From NCBI RefSeq assembly GCF_016881005.1, contig NZ_JACOPV010000001.1, positions 248,001 to 312,000 of the forward strand: 64,000 bases of DNA, read 5' to 3'. The DNA comes from Pseudomonas arcuscaelestis (GTDB lineage Bacteria; Pseudomonadota; Gammaproteobacteria; Pseudomonadales; Pseudomonadaceae). A program made the position numbers and the translations under genes. Positions 10,181-19,248 of this stretch are shown piece after piece (position 1 is the stretch's first letter; every line of letters starts with the position of its first letter). Below the pieces are notes generated by a model. The model had not been told where the DNA came from. It made no database searches and worked only from the letters and a program-made list of their open reading frames with translations.

Positions 10181-10906
10181 ATGCGCCACGCGCTCGCCCT
10201 GACCCTGGCTGCCGCACTGCTCGGCGGCTGCGCTAGCCACAAACCTGAAGATTACAACGGTATCTGGATCAACCAGAAAGCCATCGACACCGCCGCCAAA
10301 GGCGTCAGCCTGCGCCAGGCGCTGCAAGACAACGGTCCCAATTTTGAGTGGAAGCTCAATATTGCGGCGGCCCAGGCCAGCTTCGACAATGGCTTCGAAA
10401 TCGCTAAAGGCCAGCTCAAGGCTGGAGAGAAGCAGTACCAGGCTGAATTCCCTGGCGACCAGGTCGAAACCCTGGTGCTGGACGGTAATGAGCTGGTGCA
10501 AAAATCCACCCCGCCACAACGCTTCGAGAAGGCGCGCACGCCTGCGCCAATGGGAGCACGTACCGGCACTACCTTCGAGCAGGCCCTGTACAGCGCCTAC
10601 ATGGGTGGTGAGTGGAAAATCATTGAAGGCCCAGGCCAAGGCGCCCAGGTACGTTTTCGCGACAATGGCAGCGTTGAAGGCTTGCCCAATCTGGACCGCT
10701 ACGCGCTTTGCCTGGCTGGCGACTGCGCCGACATGAGCGGCGCATACGACAGCCTGTGGCTGGAGCGCAATCAGAAAGGCGCGCCCTGGATCTTCAAACG
10801 TAACGGTGATCAGTTGGAAATTCTGCAGGCGCTCAACAGCGCTCAGCCGGATGAGAAACCGCAGCTCACTCCAGGCGCTCGCCAATGGCTGCTCGAGCGC
10901 GACTGA
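10181..10906 (+). CDS. Putative lipoprotein of unknown function
   Basis: A 241-residue protein with a lipoprotein signal peptide. A short positively charged start is followed by a hydrophobic stretch and the lipobox LLGGC, with lipidation expected at Cys17. The residue after the Cys is Ala, so outer-membrane sorting is likely. The remainder has no family motif that I recognise; it has mixed charge and a possible Cys pair in LCLAGDCADM. An AAGGA ribosome-binding site precedes the ATG. It follows ridA by 59 nt and converges with the epimerase-like gene, with no obvious terminator between them. Confidence 0.8.
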   Translation: MRHALALTLAAALLGGCASHKPEDYNGIWINQKAIDTAAKGVSLRQALQDNGPNFEWKLNIAAAQASFDNGFEIAKGQLKAGEKQYQAEFPGDQVETLVLDGNELVQKSTPPQRFEKARTPAPMGARTGTTFEQALYSAYMGGEWKIIEGPGQGAQVRFRDNGSVEGLPNLDRYALCLAGDCADMSGAYDSLWLERNQKGAPWIFKRNGDQLEILQALNSAQPDEKPQLTPGARQWLLERD

Positions 10907-10918
10907 TCGGTTAGCGCC

Positions 10919-11776
10919 TCAGGCTTTATCGCTCAGGATTGCGGCGTAGCCTTCCTTGTAGCTCGGGTACTGTGGCTCCCAGCCCAATGCCCGGGCACGA
11001 GCGTTACTGCAGCGCTTGCTACCGGTACGACGCACCCGCTCCTGCTCAGACCACTGCGTTACGCCCATGTATTGGCGCAACCATGCCACCACTTCGGCCA
11101 AAGGTGCTGGCGCGTCGTCCACACCGATGTAGCAATCGTCCAAGGTACGCCCCTGGGTATCGGCCTTGAGCAGAAAGGCGAGCAGACCCGCGGCATCGTC
11201 GGCGTGAATCCGATTGGCGTACAGTGGAGGTTCTTCGGTTACTCGGTATCCCTGACGCACCTGGCTCAATAGCCATTCACGCCCTGGCCCGTAAATTCCT
11301 GTAAGGCGCACAATCGAGGCCGGGATACCGCTGGTCAGCGCCAGTTTTTCTGCCTCCAGCATGACGATACCCGAGTAACCCTGCGGCTCGGTCGCCGACG
11401 TTTCATTAACGCATTCGCCATTCTGCTGGGCATGCACACTGCTACTGGACACAAAGAGCAAGCGCCGCGGCTTCTGTTCGTGCGCAGCCAACCAACCGAG
11501 AACGTGCTGCAAGCCCTCGACATAGGCGGCTTGATATCCCGCTTCGTCGTGCTTGCTGGCTGCCACGCAGTACACCAGATAATCCGGCGTCACCTCTGGC
11601 CAGGCGTCGGGACAGCGGCGGTCAAAGAGGTCTGCAGCTACCCCTTTGACCCCGACAGGCAACTGCTCGACATTGCGGCGCAAGCCGCTCACTTGCCATC
11701 CACACGCCAGCATTTGCTTGGCCAGGCGGCTACCGACATCACCACAACCGACAATAAGAACTGATGGCGCAGACAT
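10919..11776 (-). CDS. NAD(P)-binding epimerase/dehydratase-like protein (SDR, YeeZ type)
   Basis: A 285-residue atypical short-chain dehydrogenase. The N-terminus is a Rossmann dinucleotide motif (VLIVGCGDVGSRLA), followed by VYCVAASKHDEAGYQAAYVEG and the SSSSVHAQ strand, where the usual YxxxK site is weak or altered (YSGIVMLEAEK). This resembles the YeeZ/SDR_a5 group, whose substrate is unknown. I chose the ATG at MSAPSVLIVG, five codons inside the longest frame, because it sits directly before the Rossmann strand. The gene is divergent from exbB. Confidence 0.83.
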   Translation of the reverse strand: MSAPSVLIVGCGDVGSRLAKQMLACGWQVSGLRRNVEQLPVGVKGVAADLFDRRCPDAWPEVTPDYLVYCVAASKHDEAGYQAAYVEGLQHVLGWLAAHEQKPRRLLFVSSSSVHAQQNGECVNETSATEPQGYSGIVMLEAEKLALTSGIPASIVRLTGIYGPGREWLLSQVRQGYRVTEEPPLYANRIHADDAAGLLAFLLKADTQGRTLDDCYIGVDDAPAPLAEVVAWLRQYMGVTQWSEQERVRRTGSKRCSNARARALGWEPQYPSYKEGYAAILSDKA

Positions 11777-11870
11777 CCCGAAACTCCGCAAATCAAAGGC
11801 CCAGCCTATCCAAATAAATCGATAGGCGGCTAGCTATGATAGAAAAAAAGTAACTTTATTACTTCTGCTA

Positions 11871-11888
11871 ACAAGAATTACTTGCAAT
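11871..11888 (+). promoter_or_regulatory. Candidate Fur-like operator upstream of exbB
   Basis: The 196-nt exbB/epimerase intergenic region is AT-rich around 11840-11890. It holds AAGAATTACTTG, which partly resembles the GAGAATNATTCTC core of Fur sites. tonB systems are commonly Fur-regulated. The match is incomplete, so this is a candidate only. Confidence 0.3.
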
Positions 11889-11972
11889 AATGGCCGCCCA
11901 AATTTTGTTCTCGGCCCGTCTCGAGGCCTAGAAGGACATCCAACTCTTTCTTCTTCATCAGGTCCGGCCAGC

Positions 11973-12971
11973 ATGACACGTATTCAACCTTCCGCTTCGC
12001 CAACCACGCCGCGCGTATGGCGCGCCATTGCCGCGCTGATGTTCAGCCTGGTACTGGCCCCCGCCGCCATGGCCGATGAGCCTGTCACGACCCCCGCTGC
12101 ACCTGCTGCCGTTGCCCCGGCTACTGCACCTGCCGCCGCGCCTGCAACTGGCGGCGAACAAGCTGCGGCCCCTGTCGATCCGGCTGCTGCCCCGGTAGTG
12201 GCCCCCGTAGACGGTCAAGTCCCGGACACCGGTGAGCAAGGCCTGGTTGAAGAAACCAGCTTGGGCATGGCCCATGACCTGTCCCCATGGGGCATGTACA
12301 AAAACGCCGACATCGTGGTCAAGATCGTCATGATCGGCCTTGCGATTGCCTCGATCATTACCTGGACCATCTGGATCGCCAAGGGCTTCGAGCTGCTGGG
12401 TGCCAAGCGTCGTCTGCGTGGCGAAATTGCCGCCCTGAAAAAGGCTACCACCCTCAAGGAAGCCAGCGATGGCGCCAACAAGGAAGGCACCCTGGCGCAC
12501 CTGTTGGTCCATGATGCCCTCGATGAAATGCGCCTTTCGGCCAATACCCGCGAGAAAGAAGGCATCAAGGAACGCGTCAGCTTCCGTCTTGAGCGCCTGG
12601 TAGCGGCCAGCGGCCGCAACATGAGCAGCGGCACCGGCGTACTGGCCACCATTGGTTCGACCGCACCGTTTGTCGGTCTGTTCGGAACCGTGTGGGGCAT
12701 CATGAACAGCTTCATCGGCATTGCAAAAACCCAGACCACCAACCTGGCGGTAGTAGCTCCAGGTATTGCCGAAGCCCTGCTGGCTACAGCGTTGGGCCTG
12801 GTTGCAGCGATCCCGGCCGTGGTTATCTACAACGTCTTCGCCCGCTCTATCGCTGGGTACAAAGCGCAAGTATCCGACGCTTCTGCAGAAGTGCTGCTGC
12901 TGGTCAGCCGCGACCTGGACCACCAGCCAATTGATCGCGCCAGCGCGCCTCACATGGTGAAAGTGGGGTAA
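11973..12971 (+). CDS. exbB: TonB-system proton channel subunit ExbB
   Basis: A 332-residue MotA/TolQ/ExbB-family inner-membrane protein. A signal-like N-terminus (LMFSLVLAPAAMA) is followed by an Ala/Pro-rich periplasmic segment (residues about 35-85), absent from the shorter E. coli ExbB but known in Pseudomonas. Then come three membrane helices: one near residue 105-130, and two in the conserved C-terminal half (TGVLATIGSTAPFVGLFGTV; ALLATALGLVAAIPAVVIYN). With ExbD it uses the proton gradient to energise TonB. exbD starts 3 nt after the stop. Confidence 0.96.
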   Translation: MTRIQPSASPTTPRVWRAIAALMFSLVLAPAAMADEPVTTPAAPAAVAPATAPAAAPATGGEQAAAPVDPAAAPVVAPVDGQVPDTGEQGLVEETSLGMAHDLSPWGMYKNADIVVKIVMIGLAIASIITWTIWIAKGFELLGAKRRLRGEIAALKKATTLKEASDGANKEGTLAHLLVHDALDEMRLSANTREKEGIKERVSFRLERLVAASGRNMSSGTGVLATIGSTAPFVGLFGTVWGIMNSFIGIAKTQTTNLAVVAPGIAEALLATALGLVAAIPAVVIYNVFARSIAGYKAQVSDASAEVLLLVSRDLDHQPIDRASAPHMVKVG

Positions 12972-12974
12972 TCC

Positions 12975-13400
12975 ATGGGCCTGCATCTTAACGAAGGTGG
13001 CGACGACCTCGCCGAGAACCACGAAATCAACGTCACACCGTTTATCGATGTGATGTTGGTCCTGCTGATCATCTTCATGGTGGCGGCGCCTCTGGCAACC
13101 GTTGATATCAAGGTCGACCTGCCAGCCTCTACCGCCAAACCGGCACCGAGGCCGGAGAAGCCGATCTTCCTCAGCGTCAAGGCTGACCAAAATGTCTACG
13201 TCGGCGAAGAGCAGGTCCAGCGCGAGCAACTCGGCGCTCTGCTCGATGCCAAGACCAAAGGCGACAAGGACACGACGATCTTCTTCCAGGCCGACAAAGG
13301 CGTGGACTATGGCGATCTGATGGAAGTCATGAATACGCTGCGCGCGGCCGGTTACCTGAAAGTCGGTCTGGTCGGGCTTGAGACGGCAGCCAAGAAATGA
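12975..13400 (+). CDS. exbD: TonB-system subunit ExbD
   Basis: A 141-residue protein with a cytoplasmic N-terminus, one transmembrane helix (MLVLLIIFMVAAPL) preceded by the essential Asp in NVTPFIDVMLV, and a periplasmic C-terminal domain. This is the ExbD/TolR plan. ExbD with ExbB forms the proton-conducting motor for TonB. Its stop codon overlaps the tonB start (ATGA), indicating translational coupling. Confidence 0.97.
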   Translation: MGLHLNEGGDDLAENHEINVTPFIDVMLVLLIIFMVAAPLATVDIKVDLPASTAKPAPRPEKPIFLSVKADQNVYVGEEQVQREQLGALLDAKTKGDKDTTIFFQADKGVDYGDLMEVMNTLRAAGYLKVGLVGLETAAKK

Positions 13401-14134
13401 TCAAGACGCGGCATAAGCTGGCGCGTTACAGCAGTAGTCTGGCAATTGTGCTGGGTATCCATGCCATTGCCGTGCTGCTGACGCTCAATTGGTCGGTACC
13501 CCAAGCAATCGAATTGCCGCCTGCGGCGATGATGATCGAGATGGCACCGCTGCCAGTACCTGCTCCACCTCCACCGCCCAAGGTAGTGACTCCGCCTCAA
13601 CCGCCAGCGCCGGTCGAAGAATTGCCGCTGCCGAAACTGGCTGAGGCACCGAAGCCGAAGATCGCCGTTGCCAAGCAGGTCAAGCCGAAGGCCAAACCGC
13701 AGCCGCCCAAACCTGAGAAAAAGCCTGAGCCGCCGCAGGACAAGCCTACCGACGAGCAAGTGGTCGATACGCCGCCAAGCAACGCGCCAGCGCAGAAATC
13801 CGCAGCGCCTGCTCCCAGTATCGCCACCAACAGCAATGCCTTGCCAACCTGGCAGAGTGACCTGTTGCGCCACCTGGCCAAGTACAAGCGCTATCCGGAA
13901 AATGCTCGGCGCATGCGCATGGAAGGCATCAACCGCTTACGCTTCGTGGTCGATGGCGAGGGCAAGATCCTCTCCTACGCCCTGGCTGGAGGCTCGGGAA
14001 GTGCGGCACTGGACAGAGCAACCCTGGAGATGATCCGTCGCGCTCAACCGGTACCACCACCACCCAAGGAATTGCTGAACAACGGCAGCATCGAAGTGAT
14101 CGCGCCATTCGTCTACTCGCTGGATAAGCGCTGA
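13397..14134 (+). CDS. tonB: Energy transducer TonB
   Basis: A 245-residue protein with an N-terminal membrane anchor (SLAIVLGIHAIAVLLTL). A long Pro/Lys-rich periplasm-spanning region follows (about residues 50-135, many PPPPK, KPKPQPPKPEKKPEPP-type units). The C-terminal TonB domain has YPENARRMRMEG, RFVVDGEGKI and LDRATLEMIRRAQP. It transmits energy from ExbBD to TonB-dependent outer-membrane receptors for siderophores and other ligands. It is the last gene of exbB-exbD-tonB. Confidence 0.96.
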   Translation: MIKTRHKLARYSSSLAIVLGIHAIAVLLTLNWSVPQAIELPPAAMMIEMAPLPVPAPPPPPKVVTPPQPPAPVEELPLPKLAEAPKPKIAVAKQVKPKAKPQPPKPEKKPEPPQDKPTDEQVVDTPPSNAPAQKSAAPAPSIATNSNALPTWQSDLLRHLAKYKRYPENARRMRMEGINRLRFVVDGEGKILSYALAGGSGSAALDRATLEMIRRAQPVPPPPKELLNNGSIEVIAPFVYSLDKR

Positions 14135-14227
14135 CGCATTGTTTCTGTCACAAACGGGCAACTCTGATAACGTGCGTCTATCGATTGCAGCCGCTATGCT
14201 GGGGCCGCAAATTCATGGACGCCCGTT

Positions 14228-15148
14228 ATGACCCTCACAGAATTGCGCTACATCGTCACCCTCGCTCAAGAACAGCACTTCGGCCACGCGGCCGAGCGTT
14301 GCCATGTCAGCCAGCCGACTCTATCGGTGGGCGTGAAAAAACTTGAGGATGAGCTCGGTGTACTGATCTTCGAGCGCAGCAAAAGCGCTGTTCGCCTGAC
14401 CCCGGTTGGCGAAGGAATCGTCGCCCAGGCTCAAAAAGTTCTCGAACAAGCCCAAGGTATCCGCGAGCTGGCCCAGGCTGGCAAGAACCAACTGACCGCC
14501 CCGTTGAAAGTCGGCGCGATCTACACGGTTGGCCCGTATCTGTTCCCGCACCTGATCCCGCAACTGCACCGCGTCGCACCGCAGATGCCGTTGTACATCG
14601 AAGAAAACTTCACTCACATCCTGCGCGACAAGCTGCGCAACGGTGAGCTGGATGCAGTGATCATCGCCCTGCCGTTCAACGAAGCCGATGTACTGACCTT
14701 GCCGTTATACGATGAACCTTTCTATGTGCTGATGCCCAGCGAACATCCCTGGACCAAGAAGCAGACCATCGATTCCAGCCTGCTCAACGACAAGAGCCTG
14801 CTGCTGCTAGGCGAAGGTCATTGCTTCCGCGACCAGGTGCTGGAAGCCTGTCCAACCCTTACCAAGGGTAGCGACGGTGCCAAGCACACCACGGTCGAGT
14901 CCAGCTCGCTGGAAACCATCCGCCACATGGTGGCGTCGGGCCTTGGTGTATCGATCCTGCCGTTGTCGGCAGTGCACAGCCATCACTACGCCCCTGGAGT
15001 CCTCGAAGTGCGCCCACTGAGCCCACCGGCACCGTTTCGCACAGTGGCAATTGCCTGGCGCGCCAGCTTTCCGAGGCCCAAGGCGATCGAGATTCTCGCT
15101 GACTCCATCCGCCTGTGCTCGGTGGCCAAGCCATCTGCGAGTCAGTAG
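14228..15148 (+). CDS. oxyR: Hydrogen-peroxide sensor and regulator OxyR
   Basis: A 306-residue LysR-family regulator. The helix-turn-helix is near the N-terminus (FGHAAERCHVSQPTLSVGVK). The peroxide-reactive cysteines are present at the E. coli positions: Cys199 in GEGHCF and Cys208 in VLEACP. Oxidation forms a disulfide that switches on catalase and alkyl hydroperoxide reductase genes. It is followed 9 nt later by recG; the oxyR-recG order is conserved in Pseudomonas. Confidence 0.97.
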   Translation: MTLTELRYIVTLAQEQHFGHAAERCHVSQPTLSVGVKKLEDELGVLIFERSKSAVRLTPVGEGIVAQAQKVLEQAQGIRELAQAGKNQLTAPLKVGAIYTVGPYLFPHLIPQLHRVAPQMPLYIEENFTHILRDKLRNGELDAVIIALPFNEADVLTLPLYDEPFYVLMPSEHPWTKKQTIDSSLLNDKSLLLLGEGHCFRDQVLEACPTLTKGSDGAKHTTVESSSLETIRHMVASGLGVSILPLSAVHSHHYAPGVLEVRPLSPPAPFRTVAIAWRASFPRPKAIEILADSIRLCSVAKPSASQ

Positions 15149-15157
15149 GAAGCTGAT

Positions 15158-17233
15158 ATGCCGGAGTTGTCTCAGGTTTCGGTAACCGCACTCAAGGGTG
15201 TCGGCGAAGCCATGGCTGAAAAGCTGGCCAAGGTCGGACTGGAAAACCTTCAGGACGTACTTTTTCACTTGCCGTTGCGCTATCAGGACCGCACCCGCGT
15301 GGTTCCGATTGGCGCCCTGCGTCCGGGCCAGGATGCGGTGATCGAAGGCGTAGTCAGCGGCACGGACGTGGTGATGGGCAAACGCCGCAGCCTACTGGTT
15401 CGCCTGGGTGACGGTACCGGCGTGCTGAGCCTGCGCTTCTACCACTTCAGCAATGCGCAGAAAGAAGGCCTTAAACGCGGCACGCACCTGCGCTGCTACG
15501 GTGAAGCCCGCCCCGGCGCTTCGGGACTGGAAATCTATCACCCTGAGTACCGCGCCCTGACCGGCGACGAGCCCGCGCCGGTGGAACAAACCCTGACGCC
15601 GATTTACCCGACCACCGAAGGCCTGACCCAGCAACGGTTGCGCCAGCTGTGCCAGCAGAGCCTATCCATGCTCGGCCCACGCAGCCTGCCCGACTGGCTC
15701 CCGGCAGAATTGGCCCGGGACTACCAACTAGCGCCGTTGGACGATGCGATCCGCTATCTGCATCATCCACCCGCCGATGCCGATGTCGATGAACTTGCCG
15801 AAGGCCAGCATTGGGCCCAGCACCGCCTGGCATTCGAAGAGCTGTTGACACATCAGCTGTCTCAACAACGCTTGCGCGAAAGCCTGCGCGCTCAACGCGC
15901 TCCAGCGCTGCCCAAGGCCACCCGCTTGCCCGAGCAGTACCTGGCCAATCTCGGCTTCGCGCCAACGGGCGCCCAGCAACGCGTCGGCAACGAGATTGCC
16001 TACGACCTCAGCCAGCCGGAGCCGATGCTGCGCCTGGTTCAGGGTGACGTGGGTGCCGGCAAGACCGTAGTGGCGGCCCTGGCAGCCCTGCAGGCGCTTG
16101 AGGCCGGCTATCAAGTGGCATTGATGGCGCCCACCGAGATTCTCGCTGAGCAGCACTTCATTACTTTCAAACGCTGGCTTGAACCGCTTGGCATCGAAGT
16201 CGCGTGGCTGGCTGGCAAACTCAAGGGCAAAGCTCGCGCCAGCGCTCTGGAGCAAATTGCCGGAGGCGCGCCAATGGTGGTGGGCACGCATGCGCTGTTT
16301 CAGGAAGAGGTGAAGTTCAAGAACCTGGCCCTGGCGATCATCGATGAACAGCACCGATTCGGCGTTCAGCAGCGCCTGGCCTTGAGACAAAAAGGCGTAG
16401 GTGGTCAGTTATGCCCTCATCAGTTGATCATGACCGCAACGCCTATCCCGCGCACGTTGGCAATGAGCGCCTATGCCGACCTGGATACCTCTATCCTCGA
16501 TGAGCTGCCGCCCGGCCGTACGCCAGTCAATACCGTTCTGGTTGCTGACAGTCGACGCTTCGAAGTGGTTGAGCGGGTGCGTGCTGCCTGCGCCGAAGGG
16601 CGCCAGGCCTATTGGGTGTGCACCCTGATCGAAGAGTCTGAAGAGCTGACCTGCCAAGCAGCTGAAACAACCTTCGAGGAGCTTGGCAGCGCCTTGGGTG
16701 AGCTACGCGTCGGCTTGATCCACGGGCGCCTGAAGCCTGCCGAAAAAGCCGCGATCATGGCCGAGTTTAAACAAGGCAACCTGCAGTTGCTGGTCGCCAC
16801 CACGGTGATCGAGGTCGGGGTAGATGTTCCCAATGCCAGTTTGATGATCATCGAGAACCCGGAGCGTCTTGGTCTTGCGCAACTCCACCAGTTGCGTGGC
16901 CGGGTTGGTCGAGGCAGTGCCGTAAGCCATTGTGTCCTGCTTTACCATCCGCCCCTGTCGCAGATAGGGCGCGAGCGCCTGGGCATCATGCGCGAAACCA
17001 ATGACGGCTTCATCATTGCCGAGAAAGACCTGGAGCTGCGTGGGCCAGGGGAAATGCTGGGTACTCGTCAGACTGGCCTGCTGCAGTTCAAGGTCGCTGA
17101 CCTGATGCGTGACGCAGACCTGTTACCCGCAGTAAGAGACGCTGCGCAGGTGCTACTGGCGCGCTGGCCTGGTCATGTCAGTCCGCTGCTCGAACGTTGG
17201 TTGCGCCATGGGCAGCAGTACGGGCAAGTGTGA
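15158..17233 (+). CDS. recG: ATP-dependent DNA helicase RecG
   Basis: A 691-residue superfamily 2 helicase that remodels stalled replication forks and Holliday junctions. An N-terminal wedge/OB domain (residues about 1-250) precedes helicase motif I (GDVGAGKT), the DEQH box (IIDEQHRFG), motif III (TATPIPRT), and the C-terminal motifs TTVIEVGVDVPNA and QLRGRVGRG. The length matches the family. It begins 9 nt after oxyR and is probably co-transcribed with it. Confidence 0.97.
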   Translation: MPELSQVSVTALKGVGEAMAEKLAKVGLENLQDVLFHLPLRYQDRTRVVPIGALRPGQDAVIEGVVSGTDVVMGKRRSLLVRLGDGTGVLSLRFYHFSNAQKEGLKRGTHLRCYGEARPGASGLEIYHPEYRALTGDEPAPVEQTLTPIYPTTEGLTQQRLRQLCQQSLSMLGPRSLPDWLPAELARDYQLAPLDDAIRYLHHPPADADVDELAEGQHWAQHRLAFEELLTHQLSQQRLRESLRAQRAPALPKATRLPEQYLANLGFAPTGAQQRVGNEIAYDLSQPEPMLRLVQGDVGAGKTVVAALAALQALEAGYQVALMAPTEILAEQHFITFKRWLEPLGIEVAWLAGKLKGKARASALEQIAGGAPMVVGTHALFQEEVKFKNLALAIIDEQHRFGVQQRLALRQKGVGGQLCPHQLIMTATPIPRTLAMSAYADLDTSILDELPPGRTPVNTVLVADSRRFEVVERVRAACAEGRQAYWVCTLIEESEELTCQAAETTFEELGSALGELRVGLIHGRLKPAEKAAIMAEFKQGNLQLLVATTVIEVGVDVPNASLMIIENPERLGLAQLHQLRGRVGRGSAVSHCVLLYHPPLSQIGRERLGIMRETNDGFIIAEKDLELRGPGEMLGTRQTGLLQFKVADLMRDADLLPAVRDAAQVLLARWPGHVSPLLERWLRHGQQYGQV

Positions 17234-17311
17234 CGCCCGTCTCAGAATGGATCCATCTTGCGACGCAAGCTGGTTATACTCTTGCGATTATAAAATTTCT
17301 GGATGCAGGCC

Positions 17312-18712
17312 ATGACTGAAGTTGCCCTGGACACCGCAACCCCCCACGCTCCGCCTGTTATCCGGCTGCTGCTGGAAAAGGTCGGCATCGCTTATCGCGA
17401 AGTGCACGATCATCCAAACTTGCTGCCTGAGCGCAAGGTACAGGCTGTCCTGCTCGACGATGCAGTGGGTGCGCTGATGGTGCTGTTTGCGCAGAACCAA
17501 TTGCTTGACCTCAACCGCTTGGCCGAACTGACTGGCCGCAAGCTTGCTGCCGTGCCACTGGATCGCCTCAAGCTGATGCTCGACAAGCACGGCCTGAAGC
17601 TCCTGCCTGGCATTCCAGCGCTCACCAGCTCCCCGTGTCTCTACGATGAGAGCCTGCTCAAGCCTGAAAAGTTGCTGATTCATTCCGGCGAAGCAGGGTT
17701 GCTGCTGGAGATCGAACGTGACGACTTCAAGAAGATGCTAAGCAAAGCCAGCGCCGGTAACTTTGGTGAACCCTTGAGCAGCATTCGTCCGAACCTCGAT
17801 CGTCCGACCGATGATCGCGACGAGATCACTCAGGCCGTCCAGGCCTTTACCGCGCGCCGTATCCAGCAACGCCTGGAAAGCACCATCGAAATTCCGCCGC
17901 TGGCTGAAACCGCGCAGAAAATCATCAAGCTGCGTGTCGATCCCAACGCCACCATCGACGATATTACCGGTGTAGTCGAAACCGACCCGGCGCTGGCTGC
18001 GCAAGTGGTCAGTTGGGCTGCCTCGCCCTACTACGCTTCTCCCGGCAAGATTCGTTCAGTAGAGGACGCTATCGTCCGCGTGCTGGGCTTTGATCTGGTG
18101 ATCAACCTGGCATTAGGGCTGGCGCTGGGCAAAACCTTGAGCCTGCCCAAGGATCACCCGCAGGACACCACACCCTACTGGCAACAGTCGATCTACACGG
18201 CTGCCGTGATCGAAGGACTGACCCGTGCCATGCCCCGTGCCGAGCGGCCGGAAGCTGGGCTGACCTACCTGGCCGGGCTGTTGCACAATTTCGGCTACCT
18301 GCTCTTGGCGCATGTATTCCCACCGCACTTCTCGCTGATCTGCCGCCATCTGGAGGTCAATCCGCACCTGTGCCACAGCTATGTCGAACAGCACCTGCTA
18401 GGTATCAGCCGCGAGCAGATCGGGGCCTGGCTAATGCGTTACTGGGATATGCCTGAAGAGCTGTCCACGGCGCTGCGCTTCCAGCACGACCCGTTCTACG
18501 CCGGTGACCATGCAGCGTTCCCGAACCTGGTATGCCTGGCTGTACGTCTGTTACGTACTCGAGGCATTGGCTCCGGCCCGGACGAGTCGATCCCGGACGA
18601 ACTGCTGGAGCGCCTGAACATAACCCGCGAAAAAGCGGCGGATGTGGTGAACAAAGTGCTGGAAGCAGAAGCGCTGCTGCGCGAACTGGCCTCGCAGTTC
18701 AATCACCACTGA
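17312..18712 (+). CDS. YbaK-like tRNA-deacylase domain fused to an HDOD domain
   Basis: A 466-residue fusion. Residues about 10-150 resemble the YbaK/ProX family that hydrolyses mis-charged aminoacyl-tRNA (LLEKVGIAYREVHDHP, then ALTSSPCLYDESLL). Residues about 190-400 form an HDOD domain, a degenerate HD domain used in signalling scaffolds (IPPLAETAQKIIKL, ITGVVETDPALAAQVV, YLAGLLHNFGYLL). I chose the second ATG, which begins MTEVALDT, three codons inside the longest frame. The pairing occurs in Pseudomonas but its function is unknown; catalysis by the N-terminal domain is not proven. Confidence 0.82.
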   Translation: MTEVALDTATPHAPPVIRLLLEKVGIAYREVHDHPNLLPERKVQAVLLDDAVGALMVLFAQNQLLDLNRLAELTGRKLAAVPLDRLKLMLDKHGLKLLPGIPALTSSPCLYDESLLKPEKLLIHSGEAGLLLEIERDDFKKMLSKASAGNFGEPLSSIRPNLDRPTDDRDEITQAVQAFTARRIQQRLESTIEIPPLAETAQKIIKLRVDPNATIDDITGVVETDPALAAQVVSWAASPYYASPGKIRSVEDAIVRVLGFDLVINLALGLALGKTLSLPKDHPQDTTPYWQQSIYTAAVIEGLTRAMPRAERPEAGLTYLAGLLHNFGYLLLAHVFPPHFSLICRHLEVNPHLCHSYVEQHLLGISREQIGAWLMRYWDMPEELSTALRFQHDPFYAGDHAAFPNLVCLAVRLLRTRGIGSGPDESIPDELLERLNITREKAADVVNKVLEAEALLRELASQFNHH

Positions 18713-18718
18713 GCCGGT

Positions 18719-18747
18719 GGCCTGCCCCTGCGGGGTCAGGCCTTTTT
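18719..18747 (+). terminator. Intrinsic terminator of the YbaK-HDOD gene
   Basis: GGCCTG and CAGGCC pair around an inner CCC/GGG stem with a short TGC-type loop, followed by TTTTT. It begins 7 nt after the HDOD gene stop and overlaps the last codons of the convergent minus-strand gene. No T-run follows on the minus strand, so it should act on the plus strand only. Confidence 0.8.
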
Positions 18748-19110
18748 CTTCGGTTTCAGGTATTTCATAAGCCCCTGGAACCAGATGACCAGCGCCGGAT
18801 TGCCCTTGATCTGGATGTTTTTTTCCTGAATTCCCTGCATGAATGCCAACTGCTTGTTCTTCGCTTGCAGGGTGGCAAAGCCGTAGGCTGAATCTTTGAA
18901 GGCAATGGCAAACGCCGGCTGGGGATGAGTGCCCGACTGGCTGCTGATACGCATGCCTTTGACAATGAAGTGACGTGCAACCTTGCCATCGAGCGTCTGC
19001 AACTGGAATACCAGGTCCTTGTCGGCCAATTGTTGCTGGAACGCCGGGTTTTTGCGGCTGGCCTTGGCCATCAACAGCCCCATGGCCCAAAGGAGAAAGC
19101 GAAACTTCAT
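18736..19110 (-). CDS. Small SCP2-like protein of unknown function
   Basis: A 124-residue basic protein. The N-terminus is hydrophobic (FRFLLWAMGLLM). The body reads as an alternating alpha/beta fold reminiscent of SCP2 sterol-carrier-type domains (FQLQTLDGKVARHFIVKG; PAFAIAFKDS; IKGNPALVIWFQGLMKYLK). Such proteins may bind lipids, but that is inference from fold-like patterning. The C-terminus is Lys-rich (PKKKA) and is encoded within the terminator of the convergent gene. Confidence 0.7.
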   Translation of the reverse strand: MKFRFLLWAMGLLMAKASRKNPAFQQQLADKDLVFQLQTLDGKVARHFIVKGMRISSQSGTHPQPAFAIAFKDSAYGFATLQAKNKQLAFMQGIQEKNIQIKGNPALVIWFQGLMKYLKPKKKA

Positions 19111-19248
19111 GTGCGCGCCTCGGCTAAAAAGTGACTGGCGAAGCAGTTTATAGTCTCACTAGAAAAACACCACACTTTGCTACTAATTTCGCGAAGATGA
19201 GGACAATTTGCTGGGTAAAAGGCTCAATCCTACTCAGAATCCGGCCAT

